Of a stretch of 64,000 nt of DNA, positions 36,372 to 44,873 are shown in pieces. Positions within the stretch are counted from its first letter, which is position 1; the number at the start of each line of letters is the position of its first letter. Location: positions 4,340,001 through 4,404,000 of the forward strand of contig OZ245780.1 of the NCBI GenBank assembly GCA_965227905.1, read 5' to 3'. The DNA comes from CBDDHT01 sp965227905 (GTDB lineage Bacteria > Pseudomonadota > Alphaproteobacteria > Rhizobiales > Methyloligellaceae). The notes under the pieces were generated by a model that saw only the letters and a list, made by a program, of their open reading frames with translations, searched no databases and had not been told where the DNA came from. The position numbers were made by a program, and so were the translations under genes.

Positions 36372-37220
36372 ATGTCACGCATCGTGTATGTCAATGGCGC
36401 CTATGTGCCGGAAGAAGAGGCTAAAGTTTCGATTTTCGATCGCGCGTTTCTGTTCGGAGATGGCGTCTATGAGGTCACGGCAGTCCTCGGCGGGAAATTC
36501 GTTGATTTTCCGCCCCATCTGACCCGCTTGCGTCGTTCACTCGGCGAGCTCGATATGGCCAGCCCCCTCGACGATGCCGGCATCGAAGCCATGCACCGCG
36601 AACTCATGACTCGTAATTCCATCACTGATGGACTGATTTACATGCAGGTCACGCGTGGATCGGCTGAGCGGGACTTTCCTTTTCCCGAAGACATTGCACC
36701 GACGATCATCGCCTTCACACAAGAGAAGGATGTAGCCAATTCGCCCCATGCCGAAACTGGCGTACCTGTCATAACGATCCCAGACATTCGCTGGCAGCGC
36801 CGGGACATCAAATCGACAGCCCTTCTGGCACAATGCATCGGCAAGGAAGCGGCCAAAAAACAAGGAGCCTACGAGGCGTGGATGGTCGAGGACGGTTTTG
36901 TAACCGAAGGCACGTCGTCGTCCTCTTTCATTGTCACTGGCGACAACGCCATCATTACGCGGCCCTTGTCGAACGCCATTCTGCCGGGCGTGACACGACG
37001 CTCGATTCTCCGCCTTGCCGAGACATCAGATGTTACAGTGGAAGAGCGCAACTTTACCGTGGATGAAGCAAAGCAGGCATCGGAAGCCTTTCTGACCAGC
37101 GCATCGTCCTTCGTGTTGCCGATCGTCGAGATCGACGGCGTGAAAATCGGCAATGGAAAGCCAGGTCCGGTCGCCACTCAATTGCGAAAGATCTATATTG
37201 AGGAAGCGAGGAAAGGCTGA
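36372..37220 (+). CDS. Class IV aminotransferase, D-amino-acid aminotransferase type
   Basis: 282 residues, PLP fold type IV. It reads YVNGAYVPEEEAKVSIFDRA, FLFGDGVYEV, MQVTRGSAERDFPFP, the Schiff-base Lys in RRDIKSTALLAQ, then EAWMVEDGFVTEGTSSS and the cofactor-binding SNAILPGVTRR. The TRG..R pattern keeps the carboxylate Arg of D-alanine aminotransferase, but the paired His (RxH) is Phe (RDF). That may shift specificity, for example towards other D- or branched-chain substrates. AAGGA lies 8 bp before the ATG, which makes upstream starts unlikely. It could act with the hydantoinase on D-amino acids; that is inference. Confidence 0.85.
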   Translation: MSRIVYVNGAYVPEEEAKVSIFDRAFLFGDGVYEVTAVLGGKFVDFPPHLTRLRRSLGELDMASPLDDAGIEAMHRELMTRNSITDGLIYMQVTRGSAERDFPFPEDIAPTIIAFTQEKDVANSPHAETGVPVITIPDIRWQRRDIKSTALLAQCIGKEAAKKQGAYEAWMVEDGFVTEGTSSSSFIVTGDNAIITRPLSNAILPGVTRRSILRLAETSDVTVEERNFTVDEAKQASEAFLTSASSFVLPIVEIDGVKIGNGKPGPVATQLRKIYIEEARKG

Positions 37221-37277
37221 TTCAGCCGGCCCGCAAATGACAACAACGCCATGCCGGTCATTGAACCGCCCGATACA

Positions 37278-37309
37278 CCCGCGCGCAAACATAACTGATC
37301 GCGCGCGGG
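37278..37309. terminator. GC-rich hairpin after aminotransferase gene
   Basis: CCCGCGCGC (37278-37286) and GCGCGCGGG (37301-37309) form a perfect 9-bp stem with a 14-nt loop. It lies between the aminotransferase stop and the convergent small gene. No T tract, so a weak or factor-assisted terminator. Confidence 0.45.
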
Positions 37310-37362
37310 CGCATTCTCCTGAGCCTCGGCGACCAATCGCCAAGGGATCTGTCACGATGACG

Positions 37363-37803
37363 CTAAATCTCCAGTTGCATGTGCGGGCGCCCATCGGACG
37401 TCTTCTCAGCCGTCCTGCCTGACCGATCGATGGTACAGGTCACGCGCTGCCGGAACGCCGAGAAGCTATCGAAGGTCACCACGTCGACCGGTTCATCGAA
37501 CTGGAAGGTGACGCGAAACCGGTCCGGCGCCGTCAATGCCGCTATAGCGATGACCTCTCCTTTGAAAGGTTGACCGAGATAACGGCCACGAACTTCGGCA
37601 CCCAGCGCAACCGGACTAGGTGAAGGCCGATTGCCGATTGCAGCGTGCAAGGTGTTCCAGTCCTTGTAGCCATATTGATTGGCCAGTAACTCCAGGGACT
37701 TGCTGTGGCCAATGCTCGTGCCGTCCGACGCGAGGCGCGCACGCAGGCGTTTGGCCTGATCTTTCAGGTCCTGAAGTGCGGGAAGCTGGAGCGATGTGTT
37801 CAT
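37363..37803 (-). CDS. Small protein with 'glyoxalase superfamily' N-terminal domain
   Basis: 146 residues. The N-terminal 60 residues (LPALQDLKDQAKRLRARLAS, then ISHSK-like GHSKSLELLANQYGYKDWNT, LHAAIGN) match a small domain annotated in some databases as glyoxalase-related, found in short alphaproteobacterial proteins. The C-terminal part (VRGRYLGQPFKGEVIAI) looks like a small beta-barrel. I see no metal-binding His/Glu set, so enzyme activity is doubtful. A perfect inverted repeat sits 11-27 bp upstream of the start. Flanked by convergent and co-directional unrelated genes. Confidence 0.7.
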   Translation of the reverse strand: MNTSLQLPALQDLKDQAKRLRARLASDGTSIGHSKSLELLANQYGYKDWNTLHAAIGNRPSPSPVALGAEVRGRYLGQPFKGEVIAIAALTAPDRFRVTFQFDEPVDVVTFDSFSAFRQRVTCTIDRSGRTAEKTSDGRPHMQLEI

Positions 37804-37813
37804 TGGATTGCCT

Positions 37814-37830
37814 CATGCAGTGTCTGCATG
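37814..37830. promoter_or_regulatory. Perfect palindrome CATGCAG-TGT-CTGCATG
   Basis: A 7-bp perfect inverted repeat with a 3-nt centre, 11 bp upstream of the start codon at 37803. It overlaps the region where the ribosome or promoter downstream element would bind. The position suits a repressor operator or a translation-masking hairpin. Confidence 0.4.
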
Positions 37831-38140
37831 CGGGAGTGAGATGGTGCTCGCATTACCATCGGCCCGCATGTCACTAACATTGGCGGATCGCATTATGGAC
37901 GGGGCTTCACCATGGCATAAGCCAGCGAGCGGCAGGGGCCCGTTCCCTCACCGCTAGATGGGCGCCCATGATTGCATTGTCAATGGACCAAGACGAACCT
38001 GGCGACGGCTGCATCGCTTACAATCTCGGATCGACAGGCTCGCTCTCCAAGGCAAGAACACTCGGCAACCAGCTTGCCGAAAACGTCATCTCATAATTGT
38101 AGGAATGGTCCTGAAGAAGTTCTGGCGCATCCCCTGAATG

Positions 38141-38179
38141 AAAAACGCGCCCCGGCGGCGAAGCCGGGACGCGGTTTTT
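38141..38179 (-). terminator. Rho-independent terminator of the Sel1/TAXI unit
   Basis: On the minus strand AAAAACCGCGTCCCGGC pairs across a 6-nt loop with GCCGGGGCGCGTTTTT (one mismatch, one bulge). The stem ends in TTTTT, 16 bp after the Sel1 protein stop. It is A/T-flanked on both sides, so it could work in both directions. Confidence 0.85.
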
Positions 38180-38194
38180 CAGAGGGCTTGGCCT

Positions 38195-40243
38195 CTACTG
38201 TCGCAATGAAGCGACGAGCGCTTCGGCTCGCTCGCCGGACTCATTGTCGCCCTGTTCCGACGCGCGTCGGTACCAGGCGATCGCTTTCGAGATGTCAGGC
38301 CGAATGCCGCGCACACGCAGCTTGGTGAGATGAACCGGATCGTATGTCATGGCCAGCGTGACCATGGCATCGACGCATTCGAGTTCCGCAGCCAGTCCGA
38401 GAACCAGCCGAGCACCGGCAATATCGCCGATCCGCATCAGTTCCTGCCCGCGGCCCAGAAGTTCGGCAGCCTCCGCCTCCTTGGGGTTTGCAGGCTCTGC
38501 CTTGCGTTGCGGCGCAGGTCCCGCAAGCGGCGAGGCAATCGGTGCTTCAGGCGCCGGCGTGCGAACAACGATAGTCTCGACCTTCGGCGCGGGATCCGCA
38601 GCCGCCAACTCAATCGTCAGCAGCTTCGTGTTGGGCACAGCGCCATCACTGGTCACAAGCGTGACTTCGAGTGCGAGCTGGGTTTCGCCCAGATCCTTCG
38701 GCGTCAAAAGCATCAATCCATCCACATCCGATGCAGCCAGGATCCACGTCGACTGTCCTGCCTGTTCGCCTTTGGATAGCTGACTGCCGATCGGCAATCC
38801 TCTGATCATGATCGAGGCTTCCGTATCCTTCGCAACGCTCGGAAGACGAATGGGGACGGATATCGCTTGCCCGGCTTTGCCGCGAACAACACCGACGGAA
38901 AAAGCCGTGATGTCGTCGTCATCCGCTTTTTCCGCTTCGCGGATCAGCTCTGTTCCGAGCGTCGCTCTCGCCACCCGCCGCCACTCAGACACGGCCGTTA
39001 CGGAACTTTCGACATCGGGCTCTTCGATCGGCGCCAACAACGATGGTCTTGGTCCATTGCGGTTCGACAGCCGGGCGACCTTGCGGGCCTCCGGGGTCGG
39101 TGCCGTGACCTTGACGATCTTTGGCTTCGTCTCGACAACGACGTCTTCAACCACGACAGTCGATGTCTTCTTCGGTTCAGGCGTTTTCTCTACCGGTGCC
39201 GGTGTAACATCGTCCAGCGTCGGCATCTCTTCCTGCTCCGCTTCATCGCCTGGCGATTCGAAATCGCCAGCTGCAAGCGCTCTGGAAATGACATCCGTGG
39301 CGCTATCCCCCGACGTTGCCGGTCCGCCGGGGGTGGCCGGGCGCGGCGGCCTCCTCGGTTCGTTTGCCGCATCTTGCTCAGCAGGCTTTTCACTCCCGGA
39401 GGGGGATAGGTTGGGAGCTTCAGGCATACTCAGCGCGGTACCACCAAGGGCGCCCAGACGGTTCAGGCTCTGCGTCCGCACAGGAGCCCTATCTGTCTCG
39501 ACAGCCGATGCTTGATCCCGTTCGACCGGCGACTCGGTGAGCCACCAGGTTTGTGAATAGACAACGGCAATGACGGCGGCCAAAAGAGCGCCCCACATGC
39601 CGGTAAACATCGCCACTTCGCGAATGCGGTCCTTGTTCGGTAGGAACTTGCGCTCGAATACAGACGGTGCCGAAGGTGCCGCGGGCGGCGTAAAGGCAGG
39701 TGTCTCGGGAATGGTTTCCGTTAGGGGGAGCGATCGCGCGATGACGTCATGAGCCCGATCGAGTTTGCCGTTCAGCTCATTGATGAGGCTCATCAACTCA
39801 TTGTCGGGTCGAACCTCTGTGTCATCTTCTTTTTCGAAACCGTCGGGTCCCCAATAGTCATCCATACTTGAGACCGAATTTTCTTCGTCGCTCGCCGCTG
39901 CAAGTGGCTCGGGGACCTCCTCTTCGGTTTCATCATCGTCTCCCGTTTCCGATTGCAAAAGCAGATCGTTCATTTCCGCGAGTTGATCAGAAACAGACTT
40001 GGCCTCAGCTTCCTCTGCAGGCGTGTCGGTTGCGTCTTCTACCGGGCCATCGCCATCGTCCTCCAGGCGCCGCAGCAGCGATGACAGGCTGCCAGAGCGC
40101 GGTTCATCGCTTACCGCCTCTTCCGGTTGTTCCGCCTCAGATTCGTCTGCGGCAGCTTCAATCGTTTCGTTGCTTGTTTCTTCCGGCTTTTCAGTTTTTT
40201 TCGCCTTTTTCGACAAGGCGGATTCAGTCCGTTGACTGGCCAT
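38195..40243 (-). CDS. Single-pass membrane protein with acidic cytoplasmic region and periplasmic Sel1-like repeat (copy A)
   Basis: 682 residues, function unknown. Residues 1-150 are acidic and low-complexity. A helical segment NELMSLINELNGKLDRAHDV precedes one membrane helix at about 211-231 (FTGMWGALLAAVIAVVYSQT). A long Pro/Glu-rich linker follows, then a beta-rich stretch at about 450-560 (SVGVVRGKAGQAISVPIRLP). The C-terminal 90 residues are Sel1/TPR-like (GDIAGARLVLGLAAELECVD, MTYDP...GIRPDISKAIAWYRRA). GGAG precedes the ATG. It is paired with the TAXI-type receptor gene upstream. A second diverged copy of the pair lies at 41845-44553. Orientation (N-terminus inside) is inferred. Confidence 0.8.
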   Translation of the reverse strand: MASQRTESALSKKAKKTEKPEETSNETIEAAADESEAEQPEEAVSDEPRSGSLSSLLRRLEDDGDGPVEDATDTPAEEAEAKSVSDQLAEMNDLLLQSETGDDDETEEEVPEPLAAASDEENSVSSMDDYWGPDGFEKEDDTEVRPDNELMSLINELNGKLDRAHDVIARSLPLTETIPETPAFTPPAAPSAPSVFERKFLPNKDRIREVAMFTGMWGALLAAVIAVVYSQTWWLTESPVERDQASAVETDRAPVRTQSLNRLGALGGTALSMPEAPNLSPSGSEKPAEQDAANEPRRPPRPATPGGPATSGDSATDVISRALAAGDFESPGDEAEQEEMPTLDDVTPAPVEKTPEPKKTSTVVVEDVVVETKPKIVKVTAPTPEARKVARLSNRNGPRPSLLAPIEEPDVESSVTAVSEWRRVARATLGTELIREAEKADDDDITAFSVGVVRGKAGQAISVPIRLPSVAKDTEASIMIRGLPIGSQLSKGEQAGQSTWILAASDVDGLMLLTPKDLGETQLALEVTLVTSDGAVPNTKLLTIELAAADPAPKVETIVVRTPAPEAPIASPLAGPAPQRKAEPANPKEAEAAELLGRGQELMRIGDIAGARLVLGLAAELECVDAMVTLAMTYDPVHLTKLRVRGIRPDISKAIAWYRRASEQGDNESGERAEALVASLRQ

Positions 40244-40313
40244 TACTCTAACTCCAAACGCAAGACAGGATAGTTCTGGGAGGGTGCCGGTCCTCGCCCA
40301 GACGCACTGTTTT

Positions 40314-40343
40314 GAGCACGCGGGCTAAATCGCCCGCGTGCTC
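40314..40343 (-). promoter_or_regulatory. Perfect 12-bp hairpin between TAXI receptor and Sel1 genes (copy A)
   Basis: GAGCACGCGGGC (40314-40325) and GCCCGCGTGCTC (40332-40343) form a perfect stem with a 6-nt loop, 6 nt after the TAXI gene stop. No T tract follows on the minus strand. It probably attenuates read-through or protects the receptor mRNA, giving more receptor than membrane partner. Confidence 0.65.
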
Positions 40344-40349
40344 AGGCCT

Positions 40350-41480
40350 TCAGTTTTTCGACTGCTTCCAGCGCACGAATTCCTTGAACAGGGCTTCGCG
40401 TTGTGAGGAAGACAGAGGTGGCGATCCGAGATTTTGCCTCGCACTTGCCACGAAAGTCCGGAAGTCGGTTTCCAACGCTGCCGTGGCCGGACGGTTTTTC
40501 TTCAACCATTCGGCGGCATAGGGGAAACGGATCCAGCCAGGAAGCTCTGCCGCAAGATTGACCTCGCGCCACTTCTCATGCCTTGGCGGCTGCTGGAATT
40601 TTTGGAAGTTCGTAAAGAACGCGTCGACGAACTTCTTCACCTTTCTGTGGCGGGCCGAGCCTGGCTTCCAGTTGAAGACAGCCATCAGAGCACCAACCGC
40701 GATCGTCTTGACGTTCGCACCTGCCGGAATGAGCGCAGGATAATCGTCGGACGCAAGCGATGCGGGTAGATAGGTATCGCGCAAGGCCTTCGAGTAAGGC
40801 ACGGACAGCAGTCTGAAACCGTCCCTGCCCTTCAGACCTGAAATTGCGCGGGCAGGTTTGCCGGTCACGTAGACGGTCGCGGCGATCTCACCCTTCTTGA
40901 TCTTGTCGAGCGCAAGAGCTTGGTCATGACTCACGGGCGTGACCTTGATACCAAGCGCCTTGAAGACGGTACTGGCGGTCATGTAGGTGCCACTGCCCCG
41001 GACGCCAAAATTGACCTTCTTCCCTGCGAGTTGCTTCACACTCTTGATCCGCTTCGACGAGACCAGGTGAAACTCTTCGTTATAGAGCTTTGTCAGATAG
41101 TGGATGCGATTTCCGATACTGGCGTGCACACCCTGACTCTTGAGATAGGTCAGCACATCGGATTGCACGATCCCGATGTCGATCCCTTTGAGATAGAGAA
41201 TGTCGGTGATGTTTTGTACTGAGCCCTTACCGGCCACCGGCATAATGCGCAGCTTGTCACCGTCATCCAAAACGGTCGCAAGATCGGTCGCGATCCGAAT
41301 GTAGGTACCACCGATCCCGCCGGATATGATCCCGACGGTCCCGCTGTTAATACGGCTTCTGATTGATTGATGACTATCCTTGGCGGCACCTGAGCGCTGG
41401 GCAAAGGCTTCGGCCGGCAAGGAGATAAACGCGAACGCGCAAACAAGCGCGACGCCACAGACGCGGAACATTGGCGTCAT
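40350..41480 (-). CDS. TAXI-family TRAP-type periplasmic binding protein (copy A)
   Basis: 376 residues. The signal peptide TPMFRVCGVALVCAFAFISL is cleaved near EAFAQ. The TAXI core starts with GTVGIISGGIGGTYIRIATD and continues with DILYLKGIDIGIVQSDVLTY, KLYNEEFHLVSS, and VNFGVRGSGTYMTASTVFKA with MTAS-type ligand loop. The C-terminus extends beyond usual TAXI proteins and ends LSSSQREALFKEFVRWKQ. GGAGG lies 6 bp before ATG 41480. No TAXI permease (fused 4TM-12TM) gene is in the window. The downstream gene encodes the Sel1 membrane protein, a likely partner. Confidence 0.87.
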   Translation of the reverse strand: MTPMFRVCGVALVCAFAFISLPAEAFAQRSGAAKDSHQSIRSRINSGTVGIISGGIGGTYIRIATDLATVLDDGDKLRIMPVAGKGSVQNITDILYLKGIDIGIVQSDVLTYLKSQGVHASIGNRIHYLTKLYNEEFHLVSSKRIKSVKQLAGKKVNFGVRGSGTYMTASTVFKALGIKVTPVSHDQALALDKIKKGEIAATVYVTGKPARAISGLKGRDGFRLLSVPYSKALRDTYLPASLASDDYPALIPAGANVKTIAVGALMAVFNWKPGSARHRKVKKFVDAFFTNFQKFQQPPRHEKWREVNLAAELPGWIRFPYAAEWLKKNRPATAALETDFRTFVASARQNLGSPPLSSSQREALFKEFVRWKQSKN

Positions 41481-41844
41481 TTTCCCCTCCAACGAACGTA
41501 CTCGTGTGTGGAACGCAAGAATTCGTTGTCCTGCCAGCACGAAGACGATCGCCCCAGAATTTGAGCCTAGCGAGCGTTTGTGCCGAGAATAGGGAGAATG
41601 TGTTCGGACCTTGAAAAAAGAGGGGTGTTTTCGCGGCCGGAGCACTGGACCGTATGAGCCCAACCCAACAACTTATTGAAGCTGTTCGATATTATACATA
41701 ATTCTGGATTTTGTGATTGATTCGCAACAATCAACAGAAACCAACATGTAACCGAACACTCTCAATGCGCATTGTCGATCTTCTGCAACAGTCGCGCGAC
41801 AAATGTCTCCTTCGACCATTCTTTCGACGCCAATCGCTGGCTCC
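41481..41844. other. 364-bp AT-rich leader upstream of TAXI copy A
   Basis: No gene seen. On the minus strand TATAAT occurs at 41696-41691 in an AT-rich patch, a plausible -10 box. The -35 match is poor. If used, the TAXI copy A message would have a leader of about 200 nt. Confidence 0.4.
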
Positions 41845-43377
41845 CTACTCGGCCCGCGCGGTTTCACGGCGCTGAGAGACATTCAGTTGGGCTGTGTCAT
41901 CTGACGTTTGCGGTTCAGGCTGTGCCTCGGCCGCACGCTGATACCAGGCCATCGCCTTATCGACATCCGGCCGGATCCCATGAATGTTCATCTTCAGAAG
42001 AAATCCTGGATCGTAGGACTGAGCCAGAACCATCATCGCCGAGGCATTTCCGCGCCGTGCAGCATATTCGAGCAGCTGACGGGCGGAGGCGATGTCACCG
42101 GCATCGATCAAGCCTTTGGCGCGGGTGACCAGATGCTCGGTCGTCGTTTTCTTTGCCGGGTCCTCAGACGGTGGCTCCGCAATCACGACACTCAACTCTT
42201 CCGATAGAGCCTGCTCCAGTTCCTTCTCGGCAGCGGTGCTCTCTTTGTCGTTGATAGTCTGGTCTTGCGCGGCGGCAATGCTCGCTTGCCGCTCGAAACC
42301 TTTGGCTTCCGGGTCGACGCCGCTGGTGGGCGCCGTCGCAACGGCAAGCTGATGCCGCACGCTTGGCGTCACCGGCAGACTCTCCTTCGCTGCTTCATCC
42401 TGGAATTTTGTCATTAATGCTCCAGGACTGACGCTCTGCAGCCAATCGCTGTTCGAGTAGACGATCCCACTCAATCCGGCCAGGAGGCAGAGAACAAGAC
42501 CGGAAAGCACCATGGCTTCACGCCCCCGCGACGACCGCGGGGGATGTTGAACCTGTTCCTGCTCAAACGCGCTCGCTGCCATCGCCGGTCTCAGTCTTTG
42601 GGCAATGAGCGCTTCGGCGGAATCAAGCTTGTCCCCGAAACCTTCGAGCGTTTCGACCAAATCCCTGGCGTCACCAGGCCTAATCCGAAGGCGCGGGCTT
42701 TCGCGATTGGGCCTCACCGTTTTTGCGATTCGCCGCACTGGTGTCGGCGGAACCGACTCCTCGTCATCGCTGACATTGGTCGAGGCTGCCTGTTCAGAAT
42801 TCGCCGACGGCAACAGCGTTGGCTCCGGAGGCATGATCGTCTCTCGCTCGAGCGCGTCGAGAATCGCGGCATCGGGCGTCGCGACGGCCGGCATCTGCCG
42901 AACCATGGGTGCAAGACTCGGAATAGGCTCTCCTGTCGCCGGCCATAGCGGCGAGACGTCCTCTTCTTCAGGGTCTGGCGTTGAAAAGCCCATGCACGGC
43001 ACCTCTTCAGGTTTGTCGTCGATTCCTAATTCAGGCGGAAGACTTTCCTCATCGTCGACCGCCTCCCCGTCTCGCATCTGCGTCGGCGCAAGATCCAGAA
43101 CACTCAATCGCTCGCTAAGCGCCGGAACCGCGCGGTTTCCAGACTCTGTCGCTTTATGCAGAACAGTCTCTTCGGCAATCTTCAAAACAGCATCGAGCGC
43201 GGCAGCCAGAGCCGGTGACGGACCGCCGGTATCCGAATCTTCCGCATCGTTCTGCGTAGCCGTGAGAGGCTCGCTCCGCGGCTTTTCTTCCGTCTCCGGC
43301 TCATTGGTCAAACACGCCATGAGATCGTCGAGACCGTAGCGCTCGACCGGAACCAGTGCCTGTTTTGAGTTCGTCAT
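41845..43377 (-). CDS. Single-pass membrane protein with periplasmic Sel1-like repeat (copy B)
   Basis: 510 residues, a paralogue of the protein at 38195. An acidic, disordered N-terminus of about 280 residues includes the related helical segment RDLVETLEGFGDKLDSAEAL. One membrane helix lies at about 288-306 (AMVLSGLVLCLLAGLSGIVY), then a shorter linker, and a C-terminal Sel1-like block (GDIASARQLLEYAARRGNAS, QSYDP...GIRPDVDKAMAWYQRA). It lacks the beta-rich middle stretch of copy A. ATG 43377 follows AAGGAC; a GTG lies 18 bp upstream. Only 33 bp separate it from the TAXI copy B stop, so they form an operon. Confidence 0.78.
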   Translation of the reverse strand: MTNSKQALVPVERYGLDDLMACLTNEPETEEKPRSEPLTATQNDAEDSDTGGPSPALAAALDAVLKIAEETVLHKATESGNRAVPALSERLSVLDLAPTQMRDGEAVDDEESLPPELGIDDKPEEVPCMGFSTPDPEEEDVSPLWPATGEPIPSLAPMVRQMPAVATPDAAILDALERETIMPPEPTLLPSANSEQAASTNVSDDEESVPPTPVRRIAKTVRPNRESPRLRIRPGDARDLVETLEGFGDKLDSAEALIAQRLRPAMAASAFEQEQVQHPPRSSRGREAMVLSGLVLCLLAGLSGIVYSNSDWLQSVSPGALMTKFQDEAAKESLPVTPSVRHQLAVATAPTSGVDPEAKGFERQASIAAAQDQTINDKESTAAEKELEQALSEELSVVIAEPPSEDPAKKTTTEHLVTRAKGLIDAGDIASARQLLEYAARRGNASAMMVLAQSYDPGFLLKMNIHGIRPDVDKAMAWYQRAAEAQPEPQTSDDTAQLNVSQRRETARAE

Positions 43378-43410
43378 TGGAGTCTTGTCCTTCACGCCTG
43401 GACTGTCCCT

Positions 43411-44553
43411 CTAGTTCGTCTGCTGAGGCCGTCGACCGCGCCAGCGAACGAACTCACGAAATAGCGCCTCGCGTTGCGACGATGTTAGTTGGGCTGATGA
43501 TCCATCAGGCTTGTTGGCCGACAGGAACTTCTGAAAATCCTCTTCGAGTTTGCCCGCTGTCTGCCCCTTGTTCGCGTCAAGCCAGGCGGTTGCTGGCTTG
43601 AACCGCTCCCAACCGGGGACAGTCGCTGCCAGATTGACCTCTTGCCATTTGCGATGATGTGCGGGGTCGTGCAGTCGATTGAAGCGAGAAAAGAAACTCT
43701 TGATGAAACGACTGACTCGCTCGTACCGCGCCGAGCCCTGCTGCCAGTTGAAGACCGCCATTACGGTACCAACGGCAACCGTCTCAACCATCTCGCCATC
43801 TTCGATCAAACCGGGATAATCGGATTTCTTCAGCGTTGCCGGAATATAGATCTCCTGCAGCGCCGCCGCGAAGGGAATCGGCAGCAGTTTCATCCCATTT
43901 TCTGCGCCAATGCTCGCCAGGCTCCGTGCCGGAGCACCCGCGACAAAGACGGTTGCAGCGATGTCTCCGGACCGGACGCGCTCCAGTGCGATATCGGCCG
44001 TCATCTCAACTGCATCAACTGTCACATTGAGCGCCTCGAAAATCGCGCGCGCTGTTGCATGTGTGGCACTGGCGACGGGCCCCAGATTCACCTTCCGGCC
44101 TGCTAGATCCTGCACCGACTCGATGCCCTCGCCCGCAACAAGATGCATCTCCTCATTGTAGAGCTTGGCGATGTAGCGAATGCGTTCCTGGATCTTGGGC
44201 AACCGCCCCGCCTTGCGAATGCGGTGCAAGGCATCCTGCTGAACGATGCCGATGTCGATTCCCTTGAGATAGAGAATATCGGCAATGCTCTGCGCTGTGC
44301 CTTCTCCGAGCACCGGTAGAACACGCAAACCATTTTCATCGTCGACGATATCCGCCACATCCATCATGGCGCGGACCGCCGTCTGGTTGCGGCCATCGGC
44401 AACGATCCAAAGCGTTTCGCGTTTGGCACGATCCAATTCGCGCGCGTCGCTCTGACGCGCGGCCTTCTCAGATTTGCTTTGAGCGATAACAAGTCCAGGG
44501 TTCAGCCACACGATCAAAGCTATGGCCAAGCCCACCGCGCGCAGCACGGGCAT
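43411..44553 (-). CDS. Diverged TAXI-family periplasmic binding protein (copy B)
   Basis: 380 residues, signal peptide PVLRAVGLAIALIVWLNPGL cleaved near VIAQS. It shares with copy A the blocks ADILYLKGIDIGIVQQDALH, KLYNEEMHLVAGEGI, DIAATVFVAGAPARSLASI, FNWQQGSARY and the C-terminal LTSSQREALFREFVRW. The glycine-rich first loop of TAXI receptors (GGxGGTY) is replaced by VADGRNQTAV, so the ligand site has probably changed or been lost. GGAGG lies about 11 bp before the ATG. It is first in the TAXI-Sel1 copy B unit and divergent from the second RND operon. Confidence 0.82.
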   Translation of the reverse strand: MPVLRAVGLAIALIVWLNPGLVIAQSKSEKAARQSDARELDRAKRETLWIVADGRNQTAVRAMMDVADIVDDENGLRVLPVLGEGTAQSIADILYLKGIDIGIVQQDALHRIRKAGRLPKIQERIRYIAKLYNEEMHLVAGEGIESVQDLAGRKVNLGPVASATHATARAIFEALNVTVDAVEMTADIALERVRSGDIAATVFVAGAPARSLASIGAENGMKLLPIPFAAALQEIYIPATLKKSDYPGLIEDGEMVETVAVGTVMAVFNWQQGSARYERVSRFIKSFFSRFNRLHDPAHHRKWQEVNLAATVPGWERFKPATAWLDANKGQTAGKLEEDFQKFLSANKPDGSSAQLTSSQREALFREFVRWRGRRPQQTN

Positions 44554-44873
44554 TGTCAGCAATCCCTCCGGACAACGCAGTACCAATCATGCCCCCACAG
44601 CATCACGCGACTCTGTCCTTGACATGTTGCTATCTTGCCAATGAGCCAACAGTGAGGCGTCAATGGCCACGGTTTTGGCCGAATCCGAGCGACAATAAGG
44701 ATGAGTGCAAAACGGCGCTGGGATCGCTGGCCAGGTGCGCTATAGTGCCGCCCGAGACACCTGCCCCGATGCATCGCGACACAGTGTCCAACGCAGACGC
44801 CATTGGCTGAGCTGCACGATTTCTTGATTGTTTCAAACCTGTAACACGCATTGTGAGATGCGGAATTTTCCTT
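44554..44873. other. 320-bp divergent intergenic region, no gene seen
   Basis: It separates TAXI copy B (minus) and the second RND adaptor (plus). It must hold two promoters, but I could not place convincing boxes or operators. Confidence 0.45.

Larger units (their letters stand above)
37804..38194. other. 391-bp intergenic region with operator-like palindrome and terminator
   Basis: It contains the 37814-37830 palindrome next to the small gene and the 38141-38179 terminator of the Sel1 gene. Between them I see only a 42-codon plus-strand frame (37968-38096) without a good ribosome site, which I do not call. Confidence 0.5.

Noticed and set aside
37968..38096. 42-codon plus-strand frame between the small protein gene and the Sel1 gene
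   Set aside because: Reads plausibly but has no good ribosome site, no hydrophobic or motif signature, and no partner. Not enough to call a gene.
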